From the NCBI GenBank assembly GCA_030447875.1, contig JAUJOA010000006.1:1-49938 (forward strand): 49,938 nt of DNA, in the 5' to 3' direction. Position numbers and translations under genes: made by a program. The stretch is from Thermoleophilaceae bacterium (GTDB taxonomy: Bacteria; Actinomycetota; Thermoleophilia; Solirubrobacterales; Thermoleophilaceae). The notes beneath the pieces are model-generated. The model ran no database searches. It saw nothing but the letters and a program-made list of their open reading frames with translations, and was not told the origin of the DNA. Position 1 is the first letter of the stretch; every line of letters begins with the position of its first letter. Positions 49,124 through 49,938 of the stretch are shown piece by piece.

Positions 49124-49938
49124 ATGGCGATCCGCTGCGTTTACACAGACCTAGACGGCACTCTGCTCGGCCGAAACGCCTCCATGTTCCGCGACGCGGA
49201 CGGCGATTTCACCATGCTGCCGGCAAGGGCGCTCGAGGTCTGTCATCGAGCGGGCGCCGAGGTGGTTATCAAGTCGGGTCGCCGCAAGGCGCAGGTGATG
49301 GAGGACGCGCGACTGCTCGGGCAGACCTCGTACATCTACGAGGTCGGCTGCGGCATCGTCATCGACGGAGACGAGACGCACCTCACGGGCGGCCTGCAAC
49401 CGATCGACGGCAAGACGGTGCACCAGCTGATCGAGGAGTCGGGCGCGCCGCGGCTTCTGCTCGACGCCTATGCGGGGCGGCTCGAGTACCACTCGCCGTG
49501 GCACCTCGACCGGGAGATCTCGCACCTCATGCGCGGCGACGTGGATGCCGGCGAGGCGGATCGGCTGCTCGAGGAGCACGGGCACGGCGAGCTGCGGCTC
49601 GTGGACAACGGGGCCATCGCCCCGAGGGAGACTCTGCTCGCTCTCGACGGCCCGCCGCACGCGTACCACCTCATCCCGCGGGTAGCTTCGAAGGGCGCCG
49701 CGGTGGCTCGCCACATGCAGGCTCGCGGTTACGCTCCGGCCGAGTGCATCGGCGTGGGGGACTCGCGCGAGGACTTGGGAGTCGCCGAGGCGGTCGGGCG
49801 CTTCTTCCTGGTGGCGAACGCGGTCGAGAAGGACCCTTCGATCAGCGAGACGATCGCCGGCAAGCCGAACGTCGAGGTGACCGAGGCGAGGAACGGCGAC
49901 GGCTTCTACGAGGCCGTGGTCCGGTCGCTGGCCGAGGC
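49124..49938 (+). CDS. HAD-IIB phosphatase-like protein, N-terminal part (3' end outside window)
   Basis: The frame runs to the end of the window without a stop. It begins MAIRCVYTDLDGTLLGRNAS, with the catalytic DxD in YTDLDGT; an in-frame ATG at 49112 is an alternative. Motif II is KSGRRKAQ, and motifs III/IV are visible in SKGAAVARHM and CIGVGDSREDLGVAEAVG. The large cap domain between them is of the HAD-IIB type, shared with sugar-phosphate phosphatases such as mannosylglycerate- or sucrose-phosphatase. The exact substrate is unknown. It starts divergently from the helicase gene within about 20 bp of its start codon. Confidence 0.88.
   Translation, partial: MAIRCVYTDLDGTLLGRNASMFRDADGDFTMLPARALEVCHRAGAEVVIKSGRRKAQVMEDARLLGQTSYIYEVGCGIVIDGDETHLTGGLQPIDGKTVHQLIEESGAPRLLLDAYAGRLEYHSPWHLDREISHLMRGDVDAGEADRLLEEHGHGELRLVDNGAIAPRETLLALDGPPHAYHLIPRVASKGAAVARHMQARGYAPAECIGVGDSREDLGVAEAVGRFFLVANAVEKDPSISETIAGKPNVEVTEARNGDGFYEAVVRSLAE

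Noticed and set aside
1-49938. CRISPR arrays, insertion sequences, rRNA genes, replication origins
   Set aside because: I looked for spaced direct repeats, transposase motifs, rRNA stretches and DnaA-box clusters and found none; the only long exact repeat noticed is the tRNA-Phe 42-mer.

Overview
The window is a GC-rich (about 70%) chromosomal segment. It is densely coded, with many GTG/TTG starts and ATGA-type overlaps. The gene content points to a high-GC Gram-positive bacterium of the Actinomycetota: a PafB-PafC fusion, a Ku/LigD end-joining set, an Lhr-Nei2 pair, a CIRCE-controlled groESL, DUF2342, DUF4349 and DUF3352 proteins, and a dTDP-rhamnose operon. The combination suggests class Thermoleophilia (Solirubrobacterales/Gaiellales), but this is an inference; no 16S or marker phylogeny is possible here.

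Layout. 1-3.1 kb: end of a HAD phosphatase, a DUF2269 membrane protein, a haem-oxygenase-like diiron protein, an epimerase-like SDR and a tiny membrane protein. 3.1-7.1 kb: a DUF488 protein, then an end-joining module split over three genes (PE-ligase, Ku, polymerase). 7.1-10.6 kb: a DUF2342 metalloprotease-like protein, a very basic histone-like protein behind a promoter with a near-perfect SOS (LexA) box, Mrp and ferredoxin. 10.7-13.9 kb: an SDR, a strongly structured intergenic element, groEL and groES with CIRCE. 13.9-18.1 kb: an operon of a Crp-like regulator, PCMT, Nudix and a frameshifted ASCH protein, then a sigma factor with a DUF4349 partner. 18.1-24.1 kb: GDPD, Nei2 and Lhr, translationally linked. 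24.2-27.7 kb: a small lipoprotein, a serine hydrolase, a UdgB-like glycosylase and an ABC-2 exporter. 27.7-31.3 kb: a motif-rich intergenic region, then rmlB, rmlD, rmlA and a PPOX protein. 31.4-37.2 kb: a coiled-coil PD-(D/E)XK nuclease, a Vms1-like release factor, the PafBC fusion and a YhaM-like nuclease. 37.3-40.4 kb: an SDR, a sigma factor coupled to an alkyltransferase, EcsC and a ferritin-like protein. 40.4-43.7 kb: a low-density accessory region containing a 2.1-kb insertion (cupin and LysR) bounded by an exact 42-bp duplication of the 3' part of tRNA-Phe. 43.8-49.9 kb: ChaB, a glyoxalase-like protein, DUF2294, a DUF3352 lipoprotein, an MrfA-like helicase and the start of a second HAD phosphatase.

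The unifying theme is genome maintenance. End joining, Nei2, Lhr, UdgB, O6-alkylguanine repair, an MrfA-like helicase, a nuclease and the PafBC regulator all lie within 50 kb, together with an SOS-box-controlled DNA-binding-like protein. The most interesting items are the rod-like RNA candidate behind groEL, the SOS-box-controlled basic protein, the tRNA-Phe island, the triplicated 19-bp motif beside the rml operon, and the Vms1-like and nuclease proteins of uncertain role.
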